From contig JABZLB010000013.1 in assembly GCA_015256945.1 (NCBI GenBank), positions 1 to 64,000 of the forward strand: a stretch of DNA of 64,000 nt. The letters run 5' to 3'. The notes beneath the pieces are model-generated. The model was not told where the DNA came from, searched no databases, and worked only from the letters and a program-made list of their open reading frames with translations. Positions 25,860 to 33,615 of this stretch are shown piece by piece. A program made the position numbers and the translations under genes. Each line of letters starts with the position of its first letter. Position 1 is the stretch's first letter. This stretch comes from Prevotellaceae bacterium (GTDB lineage: Bacteria > Bacteroidota > Bacteroidia > Bacteroidales > Bacteroidaceae).

Positions 25860-26660
25860 TTAAACCTGATGGTTAATATCTGACGACTGGCGGCGGAACT
25901 CGGCGCAAGTAACCGCCGTAGCGATGGCAACATTAAGACTTTCGGCCGTATTTTTGTCTTGTGAAAAGTTGGGTATCAACAGTCTGTGGGTTATTTTCGG
26001 CCGTATTTCTTGTGAGATACCGTTTCCCTCGTTGCCCATAATAATTAGTCCCTTCCTGGTTAATGGCTGTTGATAAATGTCCATTCCATCGAGCAAAGTA
26101 CCATATACAGGATATTTTTCGGGCAGATGATTCAGTAGTTTAACCAGGTTTACATAATGAATTTTCACACGATTAATGCTTCCCATGGTAGCTTGTATTA
26201 CTTTTGGGCTGTATGCATCGGCTGTTTCGTGCGAACAAAATATATGTTTTATGCCGAACCAGTCGGCTATTCGGATGATGGTTCCTAAATTACCCGGGTC
26301 TTGTATGCCGTCGAGGGCAAGACAAAGCTGATGTTCTATTATTTGGGTAACATTGTTATATAAGAGCGTTTCATCTTCTTTCTCGGGCAAAGGAAATACT
26401 GCAAGTACCATCTGTGGGTGCTGAACGAACGACGCTTTTGCAAGTTCTTCGTCGCTCACTTCGATGATTTCGGTTGCCGAATTAAGTTTACTGCAATTGG
26501 CTGTAAGCCATTCTGAGGTGGCAATAATCATGCGAGGCTGCATACCTTGCATAATATCGTTCACTGTTTTAGGTCCTTCTGCAACAAAAACATGCTCCTG
26601 GAGGCGGTGCTTCTTTTGCATAAGCGAATGAACGTATTTTAGTTTTGCCTTACTAATCAT
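25860..26660 (-). CDS. TrmH/SpoU-family RNA 2'-O-methyltransferase
   Basis: The 266-residue cytosolic enzyme has an N-terminal substrate-binding domain (QEHVFVAEGPKTVNDI) and the SPOUT knot motifs NLGTIIRIADWFG, IIMGNEGNGIS and SLNVAIATAVTCAEFRRQ. It likely methylates a ribose in rRNA or tRNA, RlmB-like; the exact site cannot be assigned. ATG 26660 was chosen over 26753. A minus-strand -7 TATCTTTG lies at 26672-26665, just upstream of the start and back to back with the tamL promoter region. Confidence 0.88.
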   Translation of the reverse strand: MISKAKLKYVHSLMQKKHRLQEHVFVAEGPKTVNDIMQGMQPRMIIATSEWLTANCSKLNSATEIIEVSDEELAKASFVQHPQMVLAVFPLPEKEDETLLYNNVTQIIEHQLCLALDGIQDPGNLGTIIRIADWFGIKHIFCSHETADAYSPKVIQATMGSINRVKIHYVNLVKLLNHLPEKYPVYGTLLDGMDIYQQPLTRKGLIIMGNEGNGISQEIRPKITHRLLIPNFSQDKNTAESLNVAIATAVTCAEFRRQSSDINHQV

Positions 26661-26767
26661 ATTGCAAAGATATATATTAAACTTCGATAAACGCGAAAAT
26701 TCTGTGTTAATCTGTTTAATCTGTGGGCAAAAAGCATTATCTTTGCCCGACAAAAAGGTTAGGTAAT

Positions 26768-29002
26768 TTGAAAATTAAATATATTCTTTTTCTTACATCT
26801 TTTGTTTGTATTCTGTTTAGTTGTAACAGTACTAAGTTCGTACCCGATTCGCAATATCTCTTAGAAAGCGTAAAGATAAAGTCGGAAGATAAGGCCATTG
26901 ACGTATCAACACTTGAGCCTTATATTCGTCAGAAAGCAAATTCCAAATGGTTTTCGTTGTTTAAAATTCCTATGAACACCTATGCTTTATCGGGTTTAGA
27001 CAGTACGAAATGGATAAACAGAACGTTACGCAGAATAGGAGAGAAGCCTGTTATATTTGATAGTTTACAGGCCCGGCTGTCTATTATTAATCTGCGTCAG
27101 GCTTTACACAATCAGGGATACTTACATGCCGATGTTCAATTAGATACGAAGAAGAAGGGAAAGAAGATAGCCGTAGTTTATACGTTGTTGCCTGGAGAGC
27201 CCAGTTTTATTAAAAGCATTAAGTATGATATTCAGGATTCGGTAATACGAAATGTATTATATAACTATTCCCGAACGGTTACAAAACCGAAGGATAACGT
27301 TGTCGAGGTGCTGAAAGAAGGAGATAAGTTAACGGTCTCACAGCTTGATGAACAACGCAAGCGCATTACCAATGTGTTGTTAGATTCGGGTTATTATCGC
27401 TTCCATAAAGACTTTATTCAATACTCTGCCGATTCTACCTACAACGACAAAGGAGTTAATGTTGTGATGCACTTGTTGAAATATAAGGCAAATGACAATG
27501 CACCAGTTACGCTTCATCCGCGTTATACGGTTCGAAGTATTAACTATGTAGACGATGCTAACGCCGGCGGACGCATTAAGCTACGACGTAGTGTGTTGGA
27601 AAGAAGTACGGCTATTAGAAGTGGAAGCTATTTCAACTCGTCGCAATTACAGCGTACTTACAGTAACTTTGCGAAAATGCAGGCCGTAAAATACACCAAT
27701 ATCAGCTTTCGTGAAGCTCCTGATTCAACACTGTTAGACTGTGATATTCAGCTAAGTACAAACAAACCTTCAACCATTTCGTTTCAGCCGGAAGGAACGA
27801 ATACGGCGGGCGACCTGGGAGCTGCTGCCTCATTGACCTATGAAAATAGAAATCTTTTTCATGGATCGGAGCTGTTTAGTATTGAACTTAGAGGCGCCTT
27901 CGAGGCTATTACAGGATTGGAAGGCTATAAGGATAAGGACTTTGAGGAGTATAGTGTTGAAAGCAAGTTGCAGTTTCCACGCTTTATTGCACCTTTTTTA
28001 TCGAAATCGTTTAGACGGAAAAGCAACGCTTCGTCAGAACTGTCCTTGTCGTGGGATCTGCAAAACAGACCGGAATTCCACCGTCGTGTTTTCTCAACGG
28101 CATGGCGATACCGGTGGGCAGAGCCGAAACATCATACGAGTTACCGGTTAGATTTGCTTGATTTGAATTATGTTTATATGCCTTGGATAAGTGAGACTTT
28201 TAAGCATGATTATTTAGACAGCGTCAGTAACCGTAATGCAATTCTCCGTTATAATTACGAAGATTTGTTTATTATGAAACTGGGTTTCGGCCTAACCTAT
28301 AACGATGCAGTAGATGCTTTCAGGGCAAATATTGAAACGTCGGGCAATATTTTGAACGGTATCGCTGCTGCTGTAAAGTTTAGAAAAAACAGCAGCGGGC
28401 AATATACCTTATTTAATATTGCCTATGCGCAGTATGTAAAATTTGATTTTGATTATACCCATATATTTCAATTTGATCGCCATAACACGCTTGTGCTTCA
28501 TGGAGACTTTGGTATTGCCTGGCCCTATGGGAACAGTAAGGTGCTGCCTTTCGAAAAAAGGTACTTCTCAGGAGGAGCTAACAGTGTCAGGGGATGGGGC
28601 GTAAGGCGACTTGGTCCCGGTAAATTCAGAGGTACTGACGGGCGTATCGATTTCATCAATCAGACGGGAGACATGAAGCTCGACCTCAATGCTGAGTATC
28701 GGACATTCTTGTTTTGGAAGCTGAATGCGGCAGCATTTATAGACGCCGGCAACATTTGGACGCTCCGAAACTATGCTAACCAGCCCGGAGGGCAGTTTAA
28801 GTTGAACGAATTTTATAAACAAATAGCTGTGGCCTATGGCTTGGGTTTGCGTTTGAACTTTGGCTATTTTATCCTCAGGTTCGATATGGGCATGAAGGCA
28901 ATTAACCCGGCTTATGATGACAGCAGGAGGCATTTTCCTGTTGTTCACCCTAATCTCTCACGCGATTTTACCTTCCATTTTGCAGTGGGTATGCCGTTTT
29001 AA
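26768..29002 (+). CDS. tamL: TamL-like outer-membrane assembly lipoprotein (BamA/TamA family)
   Basis: The 744-residue protein has a lipobox (LFSC, Cys about 18), POTRA-like repeats in the first half (GYLHADVQLD, FIKSIKYDI, YTVRSINYVD) and a BamA-type 16-strand barrel. FSGGANSVRGWGVRRLGPG is the L6 loop with its conserved RGW, and the barrel ends FHFAVGMPF. A lipid-anchored TamA variant is known as TamL in Bacteroidetes. The TTG at 26768 is the best start, with AGGTTAGG upstream giving good ribosome-site spacing. A -7 TATCTTTG is at 26738-26745. The 3' end overlaps the next convergent gene by 4 bases. Confidence 0.88.
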   Translation: MKIKYILFLTSFVCILFSCNSTKFVPDSQYLLESVKIKSEDKAIDVSTLEPYIRQKANSKWFSLFKIPMNTYALSGLDSTKWINRTLRRIGEKPVIFDSLQARLSIINLRQALHNQGYLHADVQLDTKKKGKKIAVVYTLLPGEPSFIKSIKYDIQDSVIRNVLYNYSRTVTKPKDNVVEVLKEGDKLTVSQLDEQRKRITNVLLDSGYYRFHKDFIQYSADSTYNDKGVNVVMHLLKYKANDNAPVTLHPRYTVRSINYVDDANAGGRIKLRRSVLERSTAIRSGSYFNSSQLQRTYSNFAKMQAVKYTNISFREAPDSTLLDCDIQLSTNKPSTISFQPEGTNTAGDLGAAASLTYENRNLFHGSELFSIELRGAFEAITGLEGYKDKDFEEYSVESKLQFPRFIAPFLSKSFRRKSNASSELSLSWDLQNRPEFHRRVFSTAWRYRWAEPKHHTSYRLDLLDLNYVYMPWISETFKHDYLDSVSNRNAILRYNYEDLFIMKLGFGLTYNDAVDAFRANIETSGNILNGIAAAVKFRKNSSGQYTLFNIAYAQYVKFDFDYTHIFQFDRHNTLVLHGDFGIAWPYGNSKVLPFEKRYFSGGANSVRGWGVRRLGPGKFRGTDGRIDFINQTGDMKLDLNAEYRTFLFWKLNAAAFIDAGNIWTLRNYANQPGGQFKLNEFYKQIAVAYGLGLRLNFGYFILRFDMGMKAINPAYDDSRRHFPVVHPNLSRDFTFHFAVGMPF

Positions 29003-29817
29003 AGCGTTAAATCAAATATTCCTGAAGGTATTTTACGCTTTAAAACATCTAACTTAAAGTCGGCTTTACTATCATTTCCGACAAGAATCCCATGACTTTG
29101 TAGTATTTGTTTAACCGTCATTTCGGCTAAATCGGGATGGTTATTCTCATCACTTAGGTGACATAACCATGCATGTTTCAGCCGCGGAGAGGCGTATTGT
29201 GCTATGGCTTCTCCGCATTCGGTATTGCTCTGATGCCCTAACGGACTTAGAATTCGGTTTTTAAGATGCTGGGGATAAGGTCCATTGTCGAGCATTTCGC
29301 GTTCATAATCAGCCTCAATAACAAGGTAATTGGCCAGGCCTATGTACTCTTTCATCTCATCAGTAAGGTGTCCAATGTCTGTCATCAGCACGAAAGTGAT
29401 GTTTCCTTGTTCAATGCAATAGCCTACATTATCGCTGCTATCGTGTGGAACACCGAAAGGCGTAATCTTGAAAGAGCCAATATAAAAGGGCACTCCTTTA
29501 TCTATTATCCGTGTGTTTTCGATGGGGATTTTTGTGCGAACACTCCAATTCTGTCCAATTCCAGATAGTACTTTCTCTGTCATATAAACAGGAATGTTGT
29601 AGTCTTTGCTCAGATTACCCACTGATCTTACATGGTCTGCATGGTCATGTGTGATTAAAATATTCTGCACATCTTGCAGATTCATTCCATAATTCTTGAA
29701 ATGTCTTTTAAGCACACGAACACCAACTCCTGAGTCGATAAGAATATTTTCAGTCTCTGTAAAGAGCAGACTACAGTTGCCGCTGCTGCCACTTCCAAAT
29801 GAAACGAAATGAAGCAT
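28999..29817 (-). CDS. MBL-fold metallohydrolase, YycJ/WalJ-like
   Basis: The 272-residue protein has the metallo-beta-lactamase motif ITHDHADH (about residues 56-63) and the start FGSGSSGNCSLL characteristic of YycJ-like exonuclease/hydrolases. ADYEREML and CHLSDENNHPDLA follow downstream. It is cytosolic and probably a nuclease-type hydrolase; substrate is unproven. ATG 29817 (MLHFVSFGSG) was chosen over 29847. A minus-strand -7 TAACTTTG is at 29842-29835. The stop overlaps the tamL stop in a 4-base convergent overlap. Confidence 0.88.
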   Translation of the reverse strand: MLHFVSFGSGSSGNCSLLFTETENILIDSGVGVRVLKRHFKNYGMNLQDVQNILITHDHADHVRSVGNLSKDYNIPVYMTEKVLSGIGQNWSVRTKIPIENTRIIDKGVPFYIGSFKITPFGVPHDSSDNVGYCIEQGNITFVLMTDIGHLTDEMKEYIGLANYLVIEADYEREMLDNGPYPQHLKNRILSPLGHQSNTECGEAIAQYASPRLKHAWLCHLSDENNHPDLAEMTVKQILQSHGILVGNDSKADFKLDVLKRKIPSGIFDLTL

Positions 29818-29914
29818 ACTTGTTTTCTTTTCTACAAAGTTAGACAAAACAATTTATATACGAACCCTGTATAAGTGCAAAAATGTTTAACTTTGCAAGA
29901 AAGAGGATTAAAAT

Positions 29915-30385
29915 ATGATGAAGTTTCTGCGCGTCAACAGTTTTCTCTGTGTTGTATTTTTGCCTGTAATGTTCGGTATTGTTGTGACATCATGCCATAA
30001 AGGCAGCGAAAAACAGATGAAAGAGGTGGTTAATGGTTTCTCTTCGGCCTACTTTAACTGGCGGTATTTTGAAGCCACGAGGTATGTTACCCATGCTTCC
30101 TGCAAGTGGTTATCGTATATTTCGTCACAAGTTAACCAAACTGATGTTGACAGTTTACGGGCTATGAAGGAAGGGGCTACGTTTGAAATTGGTGACATTG
30201 CCTATGATGACGGAGGTTCTTCGGCCCGCGTAAAGGTAACTGTAAGCAACTTTTTGCTGATGGACAGCATAGGACATTCACCACGTATCTGCTCACGAGG
30301 CGAATACATTATTCCGCTATCCTTCGACGGTAACGAGTGGAAAGTTACGCTTTCAGCACCATTGCGCAGTTCAAATATAAAATAA
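29915..30385 (+). CDS. Small lipoprotein of unknown function
   Basis: The 156-residue protein has a signal with lipobox VTSC (Cys about 27). The rest, KQMKEVVNGFSSAYFNWRYFEATRY then alternating strands, looks like a small NTF2/cystatin-like fold of the DUF4878 sort (inference). A -7 TAACTTTG at 29888-29895 is 20 bases upstream. A terminator follows. Confidence 0.7.
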   Translation: MMKFLRVNSFLCVVFLPVMFGIVVTSCHKGSEKQMKEVVNGFSSAYFNWRYFEATRYVTHASCKWLSYISSQVNQTDVDSLRAMKEGATFEIGDIAYDDGGSSARVKVTVSNFLLMDSIGHSPRICSRGEYIIPLSFDGNEWKVTLSAPLRSSNIK

Positions 30386-30415
30386 AGGTGACATCTTTTG
30401 GGTGTAAAACAAAAT

Positions 30416-30456
30416 AATACCTTGCCTCCATGATGAGAGACAAGGTATTTTATTTT
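30416..30456. terminator. Terminator between lipoprotein gene and rpoD
   Basis: A 9-bp stem (30416-30424 with 30441-30449) with further partial pairing inside is followed by TTATTTTTATC, 31 bases after the lipoprotein stop. It also lies 46 bases beyond the convergent rpoD stop. Confidence 0.7.
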
Positions 30457-30502
30457 TATCGTTTCCTATGATTAGGAAAACAATTGCAAATGTAATCCCA
30501 GA

Positions 30503-31375
30503 TTATCCCAGATATTTAATCAGCAGTTTGGCATAACCGCTTTCGCGCAATTTTACGATACTCTTTTCACGAATCTGGCGCACACGCTCTCTCGTAAGCC
30601 CTAACTGGTCGCCTATTTCTTCCAGTCCTTTCTCGTGACAACCAATGCCAAAACACTCTCTTACTATCGTAATTTCACGATCCTTTAATACATTACGAAG
30701 CACAGTGTCCAGCTCTTTCGACATACTTTCATAGTCAACTTGCTTGTCGGCTCTGCTGTCTTCGCCCGACGCTAACACGTCAGCCATGCTGTTATCATCA
30801 TCTTCCTGGAAGGGCGCATCGATGCTCATGTGGTGATTGTCGGCCTTAATGGTCTGGTCAATCTTGGTTTCATCAATGTTGGTTAAACTGCTAAGCTCCT
30901 GCACCGACGGGCGTCTTTGGTTCTCCTGCTCGAATTTTGAGATTTCAGAATTGATTTTAGACAGAGCACCTACCTGGTTTAACGGCAGACGAACAATACG
31001 GCTTTGTTCGGCGATGGCTTGCAGAATACTCTGCCTGATCCACCACACGGCATACGAAATAAATTTAAATCCGCGGGTTTCATCAAACTTTTCGGCAGCT
31101 TTTACAAGCCCTATATTACCTTCATCTATTAAGTCTGTCAGTCCCAATCCCTGATGCTGGTATTGCTTTGCAACCGAAACCACAAATCGGAGATTGGCTT
31201 TAACGAGTTTCTCCTTGGCGCGTTCACCTTCCTTTCCCCCGTTTCTGATGGCCTGTGCAAGCTCAATTTCCTCATCTACTGTAATCATTGGTACACGACC
31301 AATCTCTACCAAGTATTTGTCCAAAGCCTCGCTGGAACGGTTTGTAATGCTTTTAGTGATTTTAAGTTGTCGCAT
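30503..31375 (-). CDS. rpoD: Primary sigma factor (RpoD/SigA), short Bacteroidetes type
   Basis: The 290-residue sigma-70 directs RNA polymerase to the TAnnTTTG promoters seen through this window. Region 1.2 (SSEALDKYLVEIGRVPMIT), region 2 (LRFVVSVAKQYQHQG, DLIDEGNIGLVKAAEKFD, FKFISYAVWWIRQSILQAIAEQ) and the region 4 helix-turn-helix (LEEIGDQLGLTRERVRQIREK) are complete. Region 1.1 is absent, as is normal for this phylum (about 286 residues). A minus-strand -7 TAATTTTG is at 31474-31467. Confidence 0.96.
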   Translation of the reverse strand: MRQLKITKSITNRSSEALDKYLVEIGRVPMITVDEEIELAQAIRNGGKEGERAKEKLVKANLRFVVSVAKQYQHQGLGLTDLIDEGNIGLVKAAEKFDETRGFKFISYAVWWIRQSILQAIAEQSRIVRLPLNQVGALSKINSEISKFEQENQRRPSVQELSSLTNIDETKIDQTIKADNHHMSIDAPFQEDDDNSMADVLASGEDSRADKQVDYESMSKELDTVLRNVLKDREITIVRECFGIGCHEKGLEEIGDQLGLTRERVRQIREKSIVKLRESGYAKLLIKYLG

Positions 31376-31518
31376 TAGTGTTATTCCTTTCTAACAATTT
31401 CTTACTTAGATGATTATTTATCCTTTTTACGAATACAGTTTCATCCCACTATGATGAAACGGGTTGCAAAATTACAAAATTTCTGTGAGATAACGGCTTC
31501 CGGATGCTATTTTCTTTG

Positions 31519-33030
31519 TCAAATATTGTTTTTATCACGCTTTTTCAGCAGAACAACATTTTCAACATGGGGTGTATGGGGGAACATATCAACGGGCTGA
31601 ACGGCCATTACGGCATATTCGGCATCAAGAAGAGCCAGGTCGCGGGCCTGTGTTGCAGGGTTACAGCTAACGTATACAATGCGTTCGGGCGATGCATTCA
31701 GTATAACATTCACAACGTCGGGGTGCATACCGGCACGTGGCGGGTCAGTAATGAGAATGGCAGGAGTGCCGTGACGGCGTATGAAATCGTCGTTAAGCAT
31801 GTCCTTCATGTCGCCGGCGAAGAACGTTGTATTGTCAATTCCGTTGAGCTTTGAGTTTGTCTTTGCGTCTTCTATGGCCTCTGGCACATACTCAATACCT
31901 ATTACACGGCTTGCGTAACGAGCCATAAAGTTGGCAATGGTGCCCGTACCCGTATAAAGATCGTATATTAACGGTTTTTCGCAACTGCTGAGCTGTTCGG
32001 CTGTTTGCAATGCTGTTTCATCGGGTAACTGCAATTTTCCGGCATGGTCAATATTGCACAAGCTGAAGGCTCGTGCCACCGAATAGAGGTGATAAGCCTG
32101 ATCGGTATTGGTTTGGTAAAAGCTTTTGGGGCCTACTTTGAAACGCAGACTTTCCATGGTTTCGTAAATAAAGCTGGTGCCCTTAAATGTTTTCAGCTCC
32201 AAATCACCAATGGTATCGTTGCCCTTCTGGTTGTCAACATACATTAATGAGCTTATCTGGTGGAACTTATTGCTGATACGCTGCATAAGCTCTAAAGCCT
32301 TTTCCTCATCTTCAGGTTGTTCAAAATGGAACTGAATAAGCAGCATCCATTCACCTGTATTTGAGTTGCGAAACATCAAATTGCGCAGTACGCCATGCTG
32401 TGCCTTAACATCATAGAAGCTCATTCCGATGTCTTTGGCACACTGTTCTGTATAATTTCGAATTTCGTTATGCAGGTTATCCATCAGATAACACTGCTCA
32501 ATGGGGTATATTTTGTCAAAAGCGCCTGTAATATGAAAGCCTATGGCCGAATGGTCTGCGGTGAGGTCGAGCGACTTGTCTTGCAGTTCTTCATGGGTAA
32601 ACCATCTGCGGTTACAGCATCCAAACTCTAATTTGTTACGATATTCTTTTGTTTTTACCGAACCAAGAATAGGCAAAAAGTCGGGTAAACTTACCTTACC
32701 TATACGCGATAACTGGTCGAATACCTGCTGCTGTTTGGCTTTCAACTGTTCGGCATAGGGCAAATTCTGCCATTTGCAGCCGCCGCAAATGCCGAAGTGT
32801 TTACAGAACGGTTCTTCCCTTACTTTGCTTTTCTCGATAAAGCGTATGACACGACCTTCGGCATAGCGATGTTTTTTTCTTACAATTTCAACGTCTACAA
32901 CATCGCCCGGTACGCAAAACGGAACGAACACAACACGTTCGTCGTGGTGGAACAGGCTTTTTCCTTCGGCCGCTACGGCCTCTATCGTTATGCCCTCAAG
33001 AATGGGGTTGGCTTTCCTTTTTCTGCTCAT
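31519..33030 (-). CDS. rlmD: 23S rRNA (uracil-5)-methyltransferase, RlmD/RumA family
   Basis: The 503-residue enzyme has an N-terminal TRAM-like domain and four Cys for a 4Fe-4S cluster (CKHFGICGGCKWQNLPY plus one later). A SAM-binding YDLYTGTGTIANFMA motif, the TDPPRAGMH motif and the catalytic VSCNP motif follow. It methylates a uridine (position 1939 for RlmD; related sites for paralogues) in 23S rRNA. ATG 33030 (MSRKRKANPILEG) was chosen because a consensus promoter lies 18 bases upstream, inside the longer open frame that starts at 33093. Confidence 0.9.
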   Translation of the reverse strand: MSRKRKANPILEGITIEAVAAEGKSLFHHDERVVFVPFCVPGDVVDVEIVRKKHRYAEGRVIRFIEKSKVREEPFCKHFGICGGCKWQNLPYAEQLKAKQQQVFDQLSRIGKVSLPDFLPILGSVKTKEYRNKLEFGCCNRRWFTHEELQDKSLDLTADHSAIGFHITGAFDKIYPIEQCYLMDNLHNEIRNYTEQCAKDIGMSFYDVKAQHGVLRNLMFRNSNTGEWMLLIQFHFEQPEDEEKALELMQRISNKFHQISSLMYVDNQKGNDTIGDLELKTFKGTSFIYETMESLRFKVGPKSFYQTNTDQAYHLYSVARAFSLCNIDHAGKLQLPDETALQTAEQLSSCEKPLIYDLYTGTGTIANFMARYASRVIGIEYVPEAIEDAKTNSKLNGIDNTTFFAGDMKDMLNDDFIRRHGTPAILITDPPRAGMHPDVVNVILNASPERIVYVSCNPATQARDLALLDAEYAVMAVQPVDMFPHTPHVENVVLLKKRDKNNI

Positions 33031-33047
33031 TCGTAATGTTTTGTGTG

Positions 33048-33077
33048 CAAAGGTAACGCAATTACGCGGAATATCAA
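33048..33077 (-). promoter_or_regulatory. Predicted promoter of rlmD
   Basis: On the minus strand TTG (33077-33075), a 19-base spacer and TACCTTTG (33055-33048) match the consensus. The transcript would start only about 12 bases before ATG 33030. Confidence 0.7.
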
Positions 33078-33142
33078 ACATCATTATGGCCATTGTTTGC
33101 GGTGTTTATGTAATTATCGTGACGGCATTAATGCGTTATCCT

Positions 33143-33238
33143 CATTGTTCGGCGGCCGTCAGCAATGCTGTTGACGGCCGTCACACCCATTGTTCGACGG
33201 TCGCCGTATGCGCTGCTGACGGCCGCCGAATAATGAAC
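33143..33238 (-). repeat. Interspersed double-palindrome repeat, copy C
   Basis: This 96-bp copy has two tandem hairpins: GGCGGCCGTC...GACGGCCGTC, then GACGGTCGCC...GACGGCCGCC, framed by CATTGTTCG and GAATAATGAAC. Its reverse complement aligns along its whole length with copy A. It is in the divergent rlmD/ppdK gap, upstream of both promoters. Confidence 0.92.
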
Positions 33239-33520
33239 AAAAGGCTGTAAACAGGGAAATGTTATTGACGCATGTGTGTATAAAAAGGTTTAAAACCAGG
33301 GAGATATGCAGGGTAATGTATGAATGGGGCCGGTGGCAGGCAGAGAGCCAGATGGTAATTATTTTTGGTTGTCAGCATATAGTGCTGTATCATATTGCAA
33401 TAATGGACGGATATTACTGTTGTCAATAAGTTTGGCATAAACAAGAAAGAAGTGTTTTCAAGGTTTTTATTTCAAGTGAATTAAATTGCAATTTGTACAT
33501 AGCATTTTCTATTTTTTCTT
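33239..33520. other. Non-coding stretch upstream of the ppdK promoter
   Basis: No convincing gene, RNA or repeat was seen here. Short open frames lack ribosome sites and family character. The AT content rises toward the ppdK promoter. Confidence 0.4.
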
Positions 33521-33582
33521 TTGATTATTCAAAGTTATATATTACCTTTGCAATGTCAAGTTTACAAAACGCAAACGTGACA
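33521..33582 (+). promoter_or_regulatory. ppdK promoter with an inverted repeat at the start site
   Basis: TTG (33521-33523), 19 bases and TACCTTTG (33543-33550) are a near-perfect Bacteroidetes promoter. Immediately after, an imperfect inverted repeat (TGTCAAGTTT at 33554-33563, AAACGTGACA at 33573-33582, one mismatch) spans the expected transcription start. It could be an operator or a 5' mRNA hairpin. Confidence 0.65.
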
Positions 33583-33615
33583 AGAATGCATTTTAAATGA
33601 TCTATTATTATATTT

